Shown: positions 17,721 to 26,483 of the stretch, in pieces
Position numbering within the stretch: the stretch's first letter is position 1
How the letters are laid out: the number at the start of each line of letters is the position of its first letter
Origin: Rhodococcus opacus
GTDB lineage: Bacteria > Actinomycetota > Actinomycetes > Mycobacteriales > Mycobacteriaceae
DNA: 64,000 bases
NCBI RefSeq assembly: GCF_012396235.1
Contig: NZ_JAAXPA010000005.1
Coordinates: forward strand, 285,781 to 349,780
Reading direction: 5' to 3'
Made by a program: the position numbers and the translations under genes
Notes under the pieces: generated by a model
Seen by the model: only the letters and a program-made list of their open reading frames with translations
What the model was told of the DNA's origin: nothing
Databases searched by the model: none

Positions 17721-18121
17721 ACTCTCCGGCCGGCCCCGCGCGAGTGATCAACCCGGGGCTGCATGAGTTGCACGCTAGCGCAGGAGACGAGCGCGATGCG
17801 CCGATCGGAATTAATTTTCGATCACCTCGAATGAGAATGGCCGGAGAATGCGTTCCCGATTCCGGAGCCTGCGCCGGCGCACACGGCGGATCAGCTGCAC
17901 CGACCCGAAAAGCCGGAATGAGAATCGGCGCCGTCGTGGCCGGAAAAGTCGAATGAGAATGCCGCAGTCGCTGATTCCCATCCGGATTTAGTAGTGACCG
18001 GCGACACATTCGGGGTTTATCGTGGGTTCAGGCCGCAGCACGACGAGGCGAAATATTCCGCCAAAAGTGTTCTGCAGAAGCCGGATTCATTCACAGATTC
18101 ATTCACTCCATCGAAGAGGAC
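17721..18121. promoter_or_regulatory. divergent control region with three GAATGAGAAT repeats
   Basis: A 400-bp gap between the permease and aldehyde dehydrogenase genes. It holds three exact direct copies of GAATGAGAAT (17829-17838, 17916-17925, 17951-17960). A fourth copy lies after the aldehyde dehydrogenase gene (19648-19657). An AT-rich near-palindrome, CGATCGGAATTAATTTTCGATC, is split over 17802-17823. No ORF is supported. The arrangement looks like a multi-site operator for a local regulator. Confidence 0.55.
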
Positions 18122-19630
18122 ATGATGACTGCAGTCGTTCACACCCCCGCCGGACTCGACCCCCGGGTCGTCGACTTCGTTTCGTCGCCGAAGCGCATGT
18201 TCGTCGACGGCCGATGGGTGGACTCCGCGTCGGGCAGGACGTTCGAGACGGTCGATCCCGCCACCGGACAGGTGATCACGACGGTGCCGCACGCCGGAAT
18301 CGAAGACGTGGACCGGGCGGTAGCGGCGGCCCGGCGGGCCTTCGAGTCCGGGCCGTGGCGCTCGCTCACCCCCGCGGAACGTCAGCGGATCCTCTGGAAG
18401 ATCGGCGAGGGGATTCTGGCCCGGGCCGATCAGTTCGCGCAGCTCGAGTCGATCGACAACGGCAAGTCCGTGGCGGTGGCGAAGGCCGTCGACGTGACGT
18501 GGGCGGCGGAGATCTTCTTCTACTACGCCGGCTGGGCCACCAAGATCGAAGGCCGCACCATCCCCGTGTCGGTGCCGTGGGCGCCCGGAGCCCGATTCCA
18601 CGCGTTCACCACCCGTGAACCGGTCGGTGTGTGCGCACAGATCATCCCGTGGAACTTCCCGCTGGTGATGGCCGCGTTCAAGGTGGCACCCGCGCTGACC
18701 TGCTCGAACACCATGATCCTCAAGCCTGCCGAGCAGACACCGCTCACCGCGCTGCTCCTCGCCGAGGTGATCGCCGAGGCCGGCGTCCCCGACGGCGTGT
18801 TCAACGTGCTCACCGGTTTCGGCGACATCGGCGCGGCGCTGTCGAGTCACGACGACGTCGACAAGGTCGCGTTCACCGGTTCGACCGAGGTCGGAAAGAA
18901 GATCGTCAATGCCGCGTCGGGGAACCTGAAGAAGGTGTCCCTCGAACTCGGTGGCAAGAGCCCGCAGGTGATCTTCTCCGACGCCGACCTCGAGGCTGCG
19001 ATCCCGGGCGTCGCCGGCGGGTTCCTGTTCAACCACGGCCAGGCCTGCACGGCCGGAACGCGTCTGCTCGTCGAAGACCGGATCTTCGACGAATTCACGT
19101 CCGGTGTCGCTGATTTCGCGAAGGCGCAGAAGATCGGACCCGGACTCGACCCCACCAACGACATCGGCCCGCTGATCTCCGAGGAGCAGTTGGGCAAGGT
19201 CACCGGATACATCGACGCCGGACTCGCCGACGGTGCCCGCGCGCTCTCCGGTGGGCAGCGGCACGGCGACACCGGCTTCTACGTGGAGCCCACCCTGCTG
19301 GTCGACGTGAACCGTGACTTCAGCGTGTACCAGGAGGAGATCTTCGGCCCGGTCGCGGTGGCGGTGCCGTTCAACCGGGAAGACGGCGTCCGCGCGGCCG
19401 CCAACGACACCCCCTACGGCCTCGCCGCCAGCGTGTGGACCCGGGACGTGTCCCGCGCCCACGAGGTGGCCGCCGAGATCAAGGCGGGCACGGTGTGGGT
19501 GAACTGCCACAATGCCTTCGACACGGCGCTTCCGTTCGGCGGCTACAAGCAGTCCGGTTGGGGACGCGAACTCGGTGAAGGTGCCATCGCCGAGTACACC
19601 CAGAGCAAGTCCGTCAACATCGCCCTCTAG
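18122..19630 (+). CDS. NAD-dependent aldehyde dehydrogenase (phenylacetaldehyde dehydrogenase-like)
   Basis: A 502-aa aldehyde dehydrogenase. Motifs: PWNFPLVMAA, cofactor loop FTGSTEVGK, general base Glu275 (LELGGKSP), nucleophile Cys309 (NHGQACTAG) and EEIFGPV. The start ATG follows GAAGAGGA. With a permease and copper amine oxidase downstream, it most likely oxidises the aldehyde made by the amine oxidase to its acid, as FeaB does for phenylacetaldehyde. The exact aldehyde is not readable from sequence. Confidence 0.9.
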   Translation: MMTAVVHTPAGLDPRVVDFVSSPKRMFVDGRWVDSASGRTFETVDPATGQVITTVPHAGIEDVDRAVAAARRAFESGPWRSLTPAERQRILWKIGEGILARADQFAQLESIDNGKSVAVAKAVDVTWAAEIFFYYAGWATKIEGRTIPVSVPWAPGARFHAFTTREPVGVCAQIIPWNFPLVMAAFKVAPALTCSNTMILKPAEQTPLTALLLAEVIAEAGVPDGVFNVLTGFGDIGAALSSHDDVDKVAFTGSTEVGKKIVNAASGNLKKVSLELGGKSPQVIFSDADLEAAIPGVAGGFLFNHGQACTAGTRLLVEDRIFDEFTSGVADFAKAQKIGPGLDPTNDIGPLISEEQLGKVTGYIDAGLADGARALSGGQRHGDTGFYVEPTLLVDVNRDFSVYQEEIFGPVAVAVPFNREDGVRAAANDTPYGLAASVWTRDVSRAHEVAAEIKAGTVWVNCHNAFDTALPFGGYKQSGWGRELGEGAIAEYTQSKSVNIAL

Positions 19631-19647
19631 ATACCTCGACCGGACCC

Positions 19648-19678
19648 GAATGAGAATCGTCCTGCGTGCGTTCTCATT
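19648..19678 (+). repeat. inverted repeat containing the GAATGAGAAT motif
   Basis: AATGAGAA (19649-19656) and its exact reverse complement TTCTCATT (19671-19678) flank a 14-base loop, 17 bp after the aldehyde dehydrogenase stop. It contains the same decamer found three times upstream of that gene, so it may be an operator for the downstream permease/amine oxidase genes or a weak terminator. Confidence 0.5.
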
Positions 19679-19799
19679 TGCTGTCGACGGACTGTGACGC
19701 TTCGGCAACTGCGCCGACAACCCGCAGTCGCATGCTCGTCCCAGAGCTCACCGCGGAGCATCCACGCAGACCCTCTCCTCGTGAAAGTCGAAGGAAACC

Positions 19800-21290
19800 A
19801 TGACAACCAACGCCCCCACGCACTCGAGTGCGGTCAGCGACGGCACCCCTCGCAGACTGGCAGGCACCCTCGGTCCGGGTGCCATCGTGTTCATGGTCGT
19901 CGCAGCGGCGGCCCCGTTGACCGTGATCGCCGGAACCGTCCCTCTGGGCATCGCAGCGGGCAACGGCGCCGCCTACCCCGCGTCCTACATCGTCTGCACG
20001 GTGGTACTGCTGTTCTTCGCCGTCGGATTCACGGCGATGGCCAAGCACCTCCCCGGCGCCGGCGCGTTCTACACCTATATCACGCAGGGCCTGGGCCGGC
20101 ATGCCGGTCTCGGCTCCGCATTCCTCGCGTTGCTGTCCTACACGGCAGTCCAGGGCGCGGTGTACGGATACATCGGAGCCGCCGTCAACGATTTCGTCAC
20201 CGCTCACGGCGGCCCCGAACTTCCCTGGTACGTGTGGGCCCTGGCCGTGACGGCCGTGGTCGCGATCCTCGGATACCGGCACATCGACCTGTCCGGCAAG
20301 GTGCTCGGCGTACTGCTCGTCTGCGAGGTCGGGATCGTCCTCGTCGTCGACGCCGCCGTCATCGTCCGGGGCGGCGGCGACGAGGGATTCTCGACGGCGG
20401 CGTTCCACCCCGCCGAGTTCTTCTCCGGAGCACCCGGCATCGCACTGATCTTCGCCATCGCCGGGTACATCGGCTTCGAGGCCACCGCCGTCTTCCGGGA
20501 CGAGGCCCGCGACCCGGGCCGCACCATTCCCCGGGCCACCTACCTGGCGTTGCTGGTGATCGGCGGCTTCTACGCACTGTCGAGCTGGGCGATGGTCAGC
20601 GCGTGGGGCGACGAGGGTGCCGTGGCCGTCGCGACCGAGAATCCGGAAGGGATGATCACCGAGACCGCCACCCGCTACGTGGGTGCGATCGCCGGCGACC
20701 TCGTCCAGATCTTCCTGATCACGAGCCTGTTCGCCGCCCTGCTGTCCTTCCACAACGTGCTCTCCCGGTACATCTTCTCCCTCGGGAACAGCGCGGCCCT
20801 GCCGGCGGGATGCGGTCGCTCGCACGTCAAGCACGCGTCGCCGTACATCGCGTCGGTTGTGCAGACGGCGTCCGCTCTCGTCCTGATCGTCGCGTCCGCT
20901 GTTGCCGGACTCGATCCGGTGACCGAGGTGTTCGCGTGGTTCGCCGGTGTGTCCTCGGTCGGCATCGTCGCACTGATGACCCTGACCTCCGTCGCCGTCC
21001 TCGTCTACTTCGGCCGGACCCGGGTGGACCGGCGGGTGTGGAACACCGTGATCGCACCACTGCTCGGGCTCGTCGGCCTGGCCGGGCTTCTGATCATGAC
21101 CGTCGCCAACCTTCCCCTTCTCGTCGGCGGGTCCAGCACTCTCGCCGCCGTCATCGGGGTTCTGCTCATAGGAACGTTCGCCGGTGGAGCGGCCGTCGCC
21201 GTGCTCCGACCCCACGCCGCACGCCACGACACCGCTCTACCGCAGCACGACACGAACGACACCATCATCGACAAGGAGATCGCACGATGA
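19800..21290 (+). CDS. APC-superfamily permease of the amine oxidase operon
   Basis: A 496-aa protein with about 12 membrane helices and APC hallmarks: an N-terminal GPGAIVFMVVAAAAPLTV helix, GAGAFYTYI, and the GFEATAVFRDEARDPGRT loop. It is a likely proton-coupled importer of an aromatic or aliphatic amine. The stop overlaps the amine oxidase start (ATGA at 21287-21290), so translation of the two is coupled, which strongly suggests the permease imports the oxidase substrate. Confidence 0.88.
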   Translation: MTTNAPTHSSAVSDGTPRRLAGTLGPGAIVFMVVAAAAPLTVIAGTVPLGIAAGNGAAYPASYIVCTVVLLFFAVGFTAMAKHLPGAGAFYTYITQGLGRHAGLGSAFLALLSYTAVQGAVYGYIGAAVNDFVTAHGGPELPWYVWALAVTAVVAILGYRHIDLSGKVLGVLLVCEVGIVLVVDAAVIVRGGGDEGFSTAAFHPAEFFSGAPGIALIFAIAGYIGFEATAVFRDEARDPGRTIPRATYLALLVIGGFYALSSWAMVSAWGDEGAVAVATENPEGMITETATRYVGAIAGDLVQIFLITSLFAALLSFHNVLSRYIFSLGNSAALPAGCGRSHVKHASPYIASVVQTASALVLIVASAVAGLDPVTEVFAWFAGVSSVGIVALMTLTSVAVLVYFGRTRVDRRVWNTVIAPLLGLVGLAGLLIMTVANLPLLVGGSSTLAAVIGVLLIGTFAGGAAVAVLRPHAARHDTALPQHDTNDTIIDKEIAR

Positions 21291-23233
21291 GTACCGCCAC
21301 CACCGAGACCCCGGCCGCCATCGGTTCCGCCGCCCCGGACCATCCGCTCACTCCGTTGTCGGCGGACGAGATCCGGTCGGCGAAAGCACTCCTCACCGAC
21401 GAGGGACTGATCGGCGAGCACGTGCGCTTCGTCTTCGTCGCACTCGCCGAGCCGCACAAGTCCACGGTCCTCGCGTTCACGCCGGGCGACCCGATCGAGC
21501 GGCGCGCCCGGATCCTGCTGCTCGATCGCTCCACCGGCATCGGCACCGACCTCGTCGTGTCGGTGACGGAGAACCGCGTGATCAGCAGGGCCACCGTCGA
21601 TTCCGCCACCGACGGCCACGTGCCGATCCTCGACGAGGAGTTCGAGGACATCGAAGCGTTCCTGCTCGGCAGCTCCGACTGGCTCGCGGCGATGGCCAAG
21701 CGCGGCATCGAACCGTCGAAGGTCCGGGCGGTTCCCCTGTCGGCCGGCGTGTTCGGCCACGAGGACGAGGTCGGGCACCGCATCGTCCGCGTCCTCGCCT
21801 TCCACCAGGAGGACAAGGCGGACCTGCCGTGGGCGCACCCGATCGACGGGGTCGTGGCCTACGTCGACCTCACCGAGCGTCGCGTCGTGAAGGTGGTCGA
21901 CGAGATCGAGCTTCCCGTCCCAGCCGAGCGCGGCGAATGGAACGCCGAACCGCACGCCACACCCACCCGCACCGACCTCAAACCCATCGAGATCACTCAA
22001 CCCGAAGGTGCCAGCTTCTCCGTCGACGGCAACGAGATCACCTGGGCCGACTGGAAGTTCCGCTTCGGTTTCGATGTGCGCGAGGGCCTGACGCTGCACC
22101 AGCTCTCGTTCGACGACGGGGGAGTGGAACGTCCCGTGATCTATCGTGCCTCGATCGCCGAGATGGTGGTTCCCTACGCCGATCCGTCCCCGGTTCGATA
22201 CTGGCAGAACTACTTCGACCAGGGCGAGTACCTGTTCGGCCGGTACACCAACTCGCTCGAACTCGGCTGCGACTGTCTCGGTGAGATCCAGTACTTCGAC
22301 GTCACGATCGCTGACGAGTCCGGTGACCCGCGCGTCATGAAGAACGCGATCTGTCTCCACGAGGAGGATTACGGCGTCCTGTGGAAGCACACGGACATGT
22401 TCAACGGCATGACCGAGACCCGCCGCTCGCGCCGCCTCGTCATCTCGTTCTTCCTCACCATCGGTAACTACGACTACGGGTTCTACTGGTACCTCTACCT
22501 CGACGGCACCATCGAACTCGAGGCAAAGGCCACCGGAATCGTCTTCACCTCCGCCTACCGCGGTGCCGACGGATTCTCCACACAGATGGCGCCCGGCCTC
22601 GGCGCCCCGTTCCACCAGCACCTCTTCTCCGCCCGGCTCGACATGGCCGTCGACGGCAATGTGAACACCGTCGAGGAAGTGGATGCCGTGCCCGTCCCCA
22701 TGGGCCCGGAGAACCCGTGGGGCAATGCCTTCCGCTGCCAGAAAACCAAGCTGACCACCGAATCCGAGGGGCAACGCACCGCCGACAACCTCAAGGCCCG
22801 GGTCTGGCACATAACCAATCCCACCAAGCAGAACCGGCTGGGGCAGGATGTCGGGTACGCGCTGCACCCCGAAGGTCAGCCGGTGCTCCTGGCCGACCCG
22901 TCGAGTTCGATTGCCTCCCGTGCCGCGTTCGCGACCAAACACCTGTGGGTCACGCAATACGACGAGTCCGAGCGTTATCCCGCAGGCGACTTCGTCAACC
23001 AGCACCCGGGCCAGGCCGGTCTGCCGACGTTCGTGGCGGGCAACCGGGACATCGAGGGGCAAGACCTGGTGCTGTGGCACACGTTCGGGCTGACGCACTT
23101 CCCGCGGCCCGAGGATTGGCCGGTCATGCCGGTCGACTATGCCGGGTTCACGCTGAAGCCGGTCGGATTCTTCGACCGCAACCCCGCGCTCGACGTGCCG
23201 GCGAGCACCGCGAAGCACTGCTGCGAAGGCTAG
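21287..23233 (+). CDS. copper-containing primary amine oxidase (topaquinone)
   Basis: A 648-aa enzyme oxidising primary amines to aldehyde, ammonia and hydrogen peroxide. The topaquinone precursor is Tyr395 in TIGNYDYGFYW, the catalytic base is Asp311 in WQNYFDQGEY, and copper ligands are His443 and His445 (PFHQHLF) and His604 (LTHFPRPEDWP). Length and motifs match Arthrobacter-type phenylethylamine/histamine oxidases. There is no signal peptide, so it is cytoplasmic. The tail ends in a Cys pair (HCCEG). It is translationally coupled to the permease and followed 5 bp later by a His/Met-rich membrane protein. Confidence 0.95.
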   Translation: MSTATTETPAAIGSAAPDHPLTPLSADEIRSAKALLTDEGLIGEHVRFVFVALAEPHKSTVLAFTPGDPIERRARILLLDRSTGIGTDLVVSVTENRVISRATVDSATDGHVPILDEEFEDIEAFLLGSSDWLAAMAKRGIEPSKVRAVPLSAGVFGHEDEVGHRIVRVLAFHQEDKADLPWAHPIDGVVAYVDLTERRVVKVVDEIELPVPAERGEWNAEPHATPTRTDLKPIEITQPEGASFSVDGNEITWADWKFRFGFDVREGLTLHQLSFDDGGVERPVIYRASIAEMVVPYADPSPVRYWQNYFDQGEYLFGRYTNSLELGCDCLGEIQYFDVTIADESGDPRVMKNAICLHEEDYGVLWKHTDMFNGMTETRRSRRLVISFFLTIGNYDYGFYWYLYLDGTIELEAKATGIVFTSAYRGADGFSTQMAPGLGAPFHQHLFSARLDMAVDGNVNTVEEVDAVPVPMGPENPWGNAFRCQKTKLTTESEGQRTADNLKARVWHITNPTKQNRLGQDVGYALHPEGQPVLLADPSSSIASRAAFATKHLWVTQYDESERYPAGDFVNQHPGQAGLPTFVAGNRDIEGQDLVLWHTFGLTHFPRPEDWPVMPVDYAGFTLKPVGFFDRNPALDVPASTAKHCCEG

Positions 23234-23238
23234 AAGTC

Positions 23239-23694
23239 GTGTCCGCCGTCTTTTCTTCGATCGCCCGCCGCACCAGCCACTGGTTGCGGCGGGCGGCCGC
23301 GGCCCTCGCGGTCGCTGCGGCCGGGCTCCACGCCGCGTCGCTCGGTGAGCATGCGACGTCGTCGCCGCTGGTCGCCGTGGTGACCGTTGCGATGATCTTC
23401 GGATGCCTGTACTGCGCACGGCACCTGTGGATGCGTGGTTCGCACCGGGATTGGGGTCTCGTCGCGCTGATGAACGTCGGCATGATCGCGTTGCACGTCA
23501 CCGTGATGAGTCCCGGTTCCGGTGGCGGCGGCCACCACGGGCACGCGATGCATGCGGCGGCGCCGGCTCCGATGGGTCATTCGATGTCGACGCCGATGGT
23601 GGCGGCGCTCGCGACGGCCGCACTCGAAGCGGTGATCGCCGTGACGGTGCTGTTCTACCAGACTCGGTTCGACGCCCGAGACGTCCCGGCCTGA
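23239..23694 (+). CDS. His/Met-rich four-helix membrane protein, candidate copper handler
   Basis: A 151-aa protein from GTG 23239, 5 bp after the amine oxidase stop. It has four hydrophobic helices (about 20-37, 43-61, 72-92, 119-141). The loop between the last two is crowded with potential copper ligands: His99, His100, His102, Met104, His105, Met112, His114, Met116 and Met120. I know no named family. Its position directly after a copper enzyme gene and its ligand-rich loop suggest a role in copper delivery or acquisition, which is inference. Confidence 0.7.
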   Translation: MSAVFSSIARRTSHWLRRAAAALAVAAAGLHAASLGEHATSSPLVAVVTVAMIFGCLYCARHLWMRGSHRDWGLVALMNVGMIALHVTVMSPGSGGGGHHGHAMHAAAPAPMGHSMSTPMVAALATAALEAVIAVTVLFYQTRFDARDVPA

Positions 23695-23703
23695 CGAAGA
23701 GCG

Positions 23704-24594
23704 TCAGTGTTCGGCTGGCGCAAGATGATTCGCTACCAACGCGAGCATGTCGTCCGCGTGACTGACGGCAATGAAATGACCACCACCACTGATCGGGTGC
23801 CAGACGGCGCCCGGGGTCTTGTCCGCTACTGTCTTGTTGATGATCTCAGGCACCAGGGTGTCGGCGCTTCCCTGCCAGAAGTGTACGGGGCGCGTCACTT
23901 TCGTCATGTCGAACGGCCAGGCCTTGTAGAGCATCGTGGCGTCGGCGACGAGTCCGTCCGCGCCATGTCGAAAGCATTCGCGTCCTGCCCTCAGAAACGC
24001 GTCGAGGACCTTCTCGTCAGCCAGCACCTCCCGATCCGCGGTGCACGCCGACTGTGTGATCGCCTTCGCGTAGCGATCCGCGAAATGTGTGGCACTGATA
24101 CCGAGCACGTCGTACATGAGTGTGAAGCCGGGATGGAAGTGAAGCGCCAGGCGGCCGCCCAGCGCGTCGACGCTACTGAGATACTTCGCGGCCCAGTTCG
24201 ATCCGAACGTTCCGTAATTGCCACCGGCGATGCACGCGACATCGACCAGGCGTGCGGGGTCCAGATACGCGGCGGCCGCCAGGGCCCACGGTCCACCCTC
24301 GGACCAGCCGGTTACCGCGAATCGCTGTTCGCCGAAGGAGTCGGCCAGCAGCAGGAGGTCATCGGTCCAGCCTTCGAAGGTGCGGCCCGGCTGAAGGTCT
24401 GACCCGCCCATGCCGGGCCGGTCCGCGCACACGAATCTCAGTCCGTTGGCCTTCGCATACGGGTCGAACAGTTCGGCCTCCAGTCGGCTCGAGGGTCCCC
24501 CGTGGTTGTGCAGCACGAGTGGCCCGCCCGGGTCACCGGCTTCGAGATACGTGATGGTCCGGTCGCCGACCCGGATACTTCCCTCTCGCGTCAC
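23704..24594 (-). CDS. alpha/beta hydrolase
   Basis: A 296-aa alpha/beta-fold hydrolase: oxyanion strand NHGGPSSR, nucleophile elbow GWSEGG (Ser), acid in the GSADTLVP strand, and catalytic His in GGGHF. The HGGP pattern resembles proline iminopeptidase/epoxide-hydrolase-like members. There is no signal peptide. It converges with the amine oxidase operon with a 9-bp gap. Its substrate and relation to the amidohydrolase further upstream on the same strand are unknown. Confidence 0.85.
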   Translation of the reverse strand: MTREGSIRVGDRTITYLEAGDPGGPLVLHNHGGPSSRLEAELFDPYAKANGLRFVCADRPGMGGSDLQPGRTFEGWTDDLLLLADSFGEQRFAVTGWSEGGPWALAAAAYLDPARLVDVACIAGGNYGTFGSNWAAKYLSSVDALGGRLALHFHPGFTLMYDVLGISATHFADRYAKAITQSACTADREVLADEKVLDAFLRAGRECFRHGADGLVADATMLYKAWPFDMTKVTRPVHFWQGSADTLVPEIINKTVADKTPGAVWHPISGGGHFIAVSHADDMLALVANHLAPAEH

Positions 24595-24674
24595 GTGGAC
24601 TCCTCACAGTGTGGACCGGAACCCGAAACTGGATTGGCGGCGTCGAAACTGCAGGTACTCCGATCTCCCTCATA

Positions 24675-25586
24675 TTAGGCGTCACCGGCGGGCAGGCGAT
24701 ACACCCGTCGTGCGGTTTCGCCGAAGAAGTGCGCTTGTTCTGTCGACGACAAGTCGCCGAGGGCTGCCTGGACGGTGGACACCATGGTTTCGGTATCCCA
24801 CAGCAGATGGTCGATCGGGTAATGAGAGGCGAACATACATCGCCCGGCGCCGAAGATGCTGAGCGCCGTCCGGATCCACTGACCGATCCCCTCCAGGGAT
24901 GTTCCGAAAATGAGGGCGATTCCCTGCAACTTGAGGACGACATTCGGAAACCGACTCACCGCAGTGAGGCGTTCTTCCCAACGGGAGAAGCCCTCGGCAG
25001 TGAGGTCGACCGGCCACCCGACCGCCTCCAGCACGAAGGTGGTCTCGGGAAACGCGGCGATGAGCTCGTGAGTGGCGGGTAGCTGCTCGTCGTATACGAG
25101 CAGATCCCACACCAGCCCCGCATCGGCGACCTGCTCGAATCCACGCAACCAGGCCGGGTCCGACAGGTAGTCGCCGCGCGCACCCAGGCGCTTGATCGGG
25201 TCGGCCGCCCAGTACAGCGGCTGGCGCACCGCCCGGACCACGGGGAGATCCCGATATCGCGCGAGAACGCTTGCGCGATCGTCTGAATCGAGCTGAACGG
25301 CCGCGATGAAGGCGTTCGGAACACCGACACGGTCGGCGCAGTGCTGAATCCAGACGGCCTCCGCGACACTGTCTGCTGCACCGAATTCGCACGCGACGGA
25401 GGCCGTGACGGGCGCCCCCTCGACCTGTGCCCGATAGTCGTGCGGCAGGTACCGGTGCGCAGCGTCGTAGTAGTTCGGGAGCAAGGCGGTGAGCGCGGGT
25501 GGGCGACTGTCGATCCACGGGTACTCGAGGTCGGGCAGGTTGATGAAATGATGATGAGCATCGACAATGTCCACCTCACGCAGCAT
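24675..25586 (-). CDS. amidohydrolase-2 family TIM-barrel hydrolase
   Basis: A 303-aa metal-dependent hydrolase of the amidohydrolase-2 group (lactonase, decarboxylase and related). It begins with the metal motif VDAHHHF and ends with the strand CMFASHYPID carrying the last acidic ligand; the region between forms a TIM barrel. Members cleave lactones or dicarboxylates such as 2-pyrone-4,6-dicarboxylate. It is divergent from an alpha/beta hydrolase gene with a 78-bp gap, so the two may share regulation. Confidence 0.82.
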   Translation of the reverse strand: MLREVDIVDAHHHFINLPDLEYPWIDSRPPALTALLPNYYDAAHRYLPHDYRAQVEGAPVTASVACEFGAADSVAEAVWIQHCADRVGVPNAFIAAVQLDSDDRASVLARYRDLPVVRAVRQPLYWAADPIKRLGARGDYLSDPAWLRGFEQVADAGLVWDLLVYDEQLPATHELIAAFPETTFVLEAVGWPVDLTAEGFSRWEERLTAVSRFPNVVLKLQGIALIFGTSLEGIGQWIRTALSIFGAGRCMFASHYPIDHLLWDTETMVSTVQAALGDLSSTEQAHFFGETARRVYRLPAGDA

Positions 25587-25664
25587 ATTTCAGTTGTCGA
25601 CGGGGGACCGGGCAATTGGTTGAGCGCGGCTCGTGTGGTCGGCGTGGATCGTTAAGGTGTTGAC

Positions 25665-26483
25665 ATGGAGCGCCGGATCGACGAAGCCCTGGTCCATTAC
25701 GTCGAGCACGGCGGCGGCGTGCCGCTCGTGGCTCTGCACGGCGCCGGTGTGGATCATCGTGAGATCGAGGCAGCGATCGAGGCCATCGTTCCCGGCACGG
25801 GCTACCGGCGGATCTATCCGGACCTGCCGGGGATGGGCCTCTCGACAACCGACGGGCTGACCAGCAACGACGATGTGGTGACGCTGCTCGGCGACTTCAT
25901 CCACAGCCTGGGCGTGGGCCCGGTGTTGCTGGTCGGACATTCCTACGGCGCCTATCTGGCACGTGGGGTGGCCGCACAGCGACCGGACACGGTGCTCGGC
26001 CTGGCGTTGATGTGCCCGGTCACCGAGCAGTCACGACACGTGCCCGACCACGCCGTGGTTCGCCAGGACGCCGATGCCTACGACGAACTCGAACGTGCAC
26101 AGTGGGCGGGGTTCGACGAGTACTTCGTCGTGCGCACGCCGTCCACTGCGCGCCGCTACCGCGACCAGGTGGTGCCGGGTACGACGCTCGTCGACGAGGA
26201 TGCGCTCGGACGTATCTTCGCCGGGTGGACGGTCGACGTCGGGTCGAGCGCGTTCTCCGGGCCGACGTTGATCGTGGCCGGCCGTCGTGATTCGATCGTC
26301 GGGTACGCGGACGCGGCCGAATTGCTCGAGCGCTACCCGCACGCCACCCTGGCAGTCGTCGACGACGTCGGCCATGCGCTGATGCACGAGCGGCCAGAAC
26401 TGCTCGCCGCCCTGTTCGGTGACTGGTTGGATCGGCTGACGCGCTCGGCCGACGGTTCTACCGGGCCGTTTCCGTCCAGGTGA
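25665..26483 (+). CDS. alpha/beta hydrolase
   Basis: A 272-aa hydrolase with oxyanion motif LHGAGVDH, nucleophile elbow GHSYGA (Ser), acid region GRRDSIVG and catalytic His in DVGHALMHERP. It resembles carboxylic-ester or C-C bond hydrolases of the proline iminopeptidase class. There is no signal peptide. Its 3' end overlaps the convergent P450 gene by 26 bp. Confidence 0.85.
   Translation: MERRIDEALVHYVEHGGGVPLVALHGAGVDHREIEAAIEAIVPGTGYRRIYPDLPGMGLSTTDGLTSNDDVVTLLGDFIHSLGVGPVLLVGHSYGAYLARGVAAQRPDTVLGLALMCPVTEQSRHVPDHAVVRQDADAYDELERAQWAGFDEYFVVRTPSTARRYRDQVVPGTTLVDEDALGRIFAGWTVDVGSSAFSGPTLIVAGRRDSIVGYADAAELLERYPHATLAVVDDVGHALMHERPELLAALFGDWLDRLTRSADGSTGPFPSR

Noticed and set aside
19694..21286. 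Plus-strand frame extending more than 500 codons upstream of the copper amine oxidase start
   Set aside because: Arg-rich shadow of the overlapping permease gene; the ATG at 21287 gives the normal enzyme length and an ATGA coupling.
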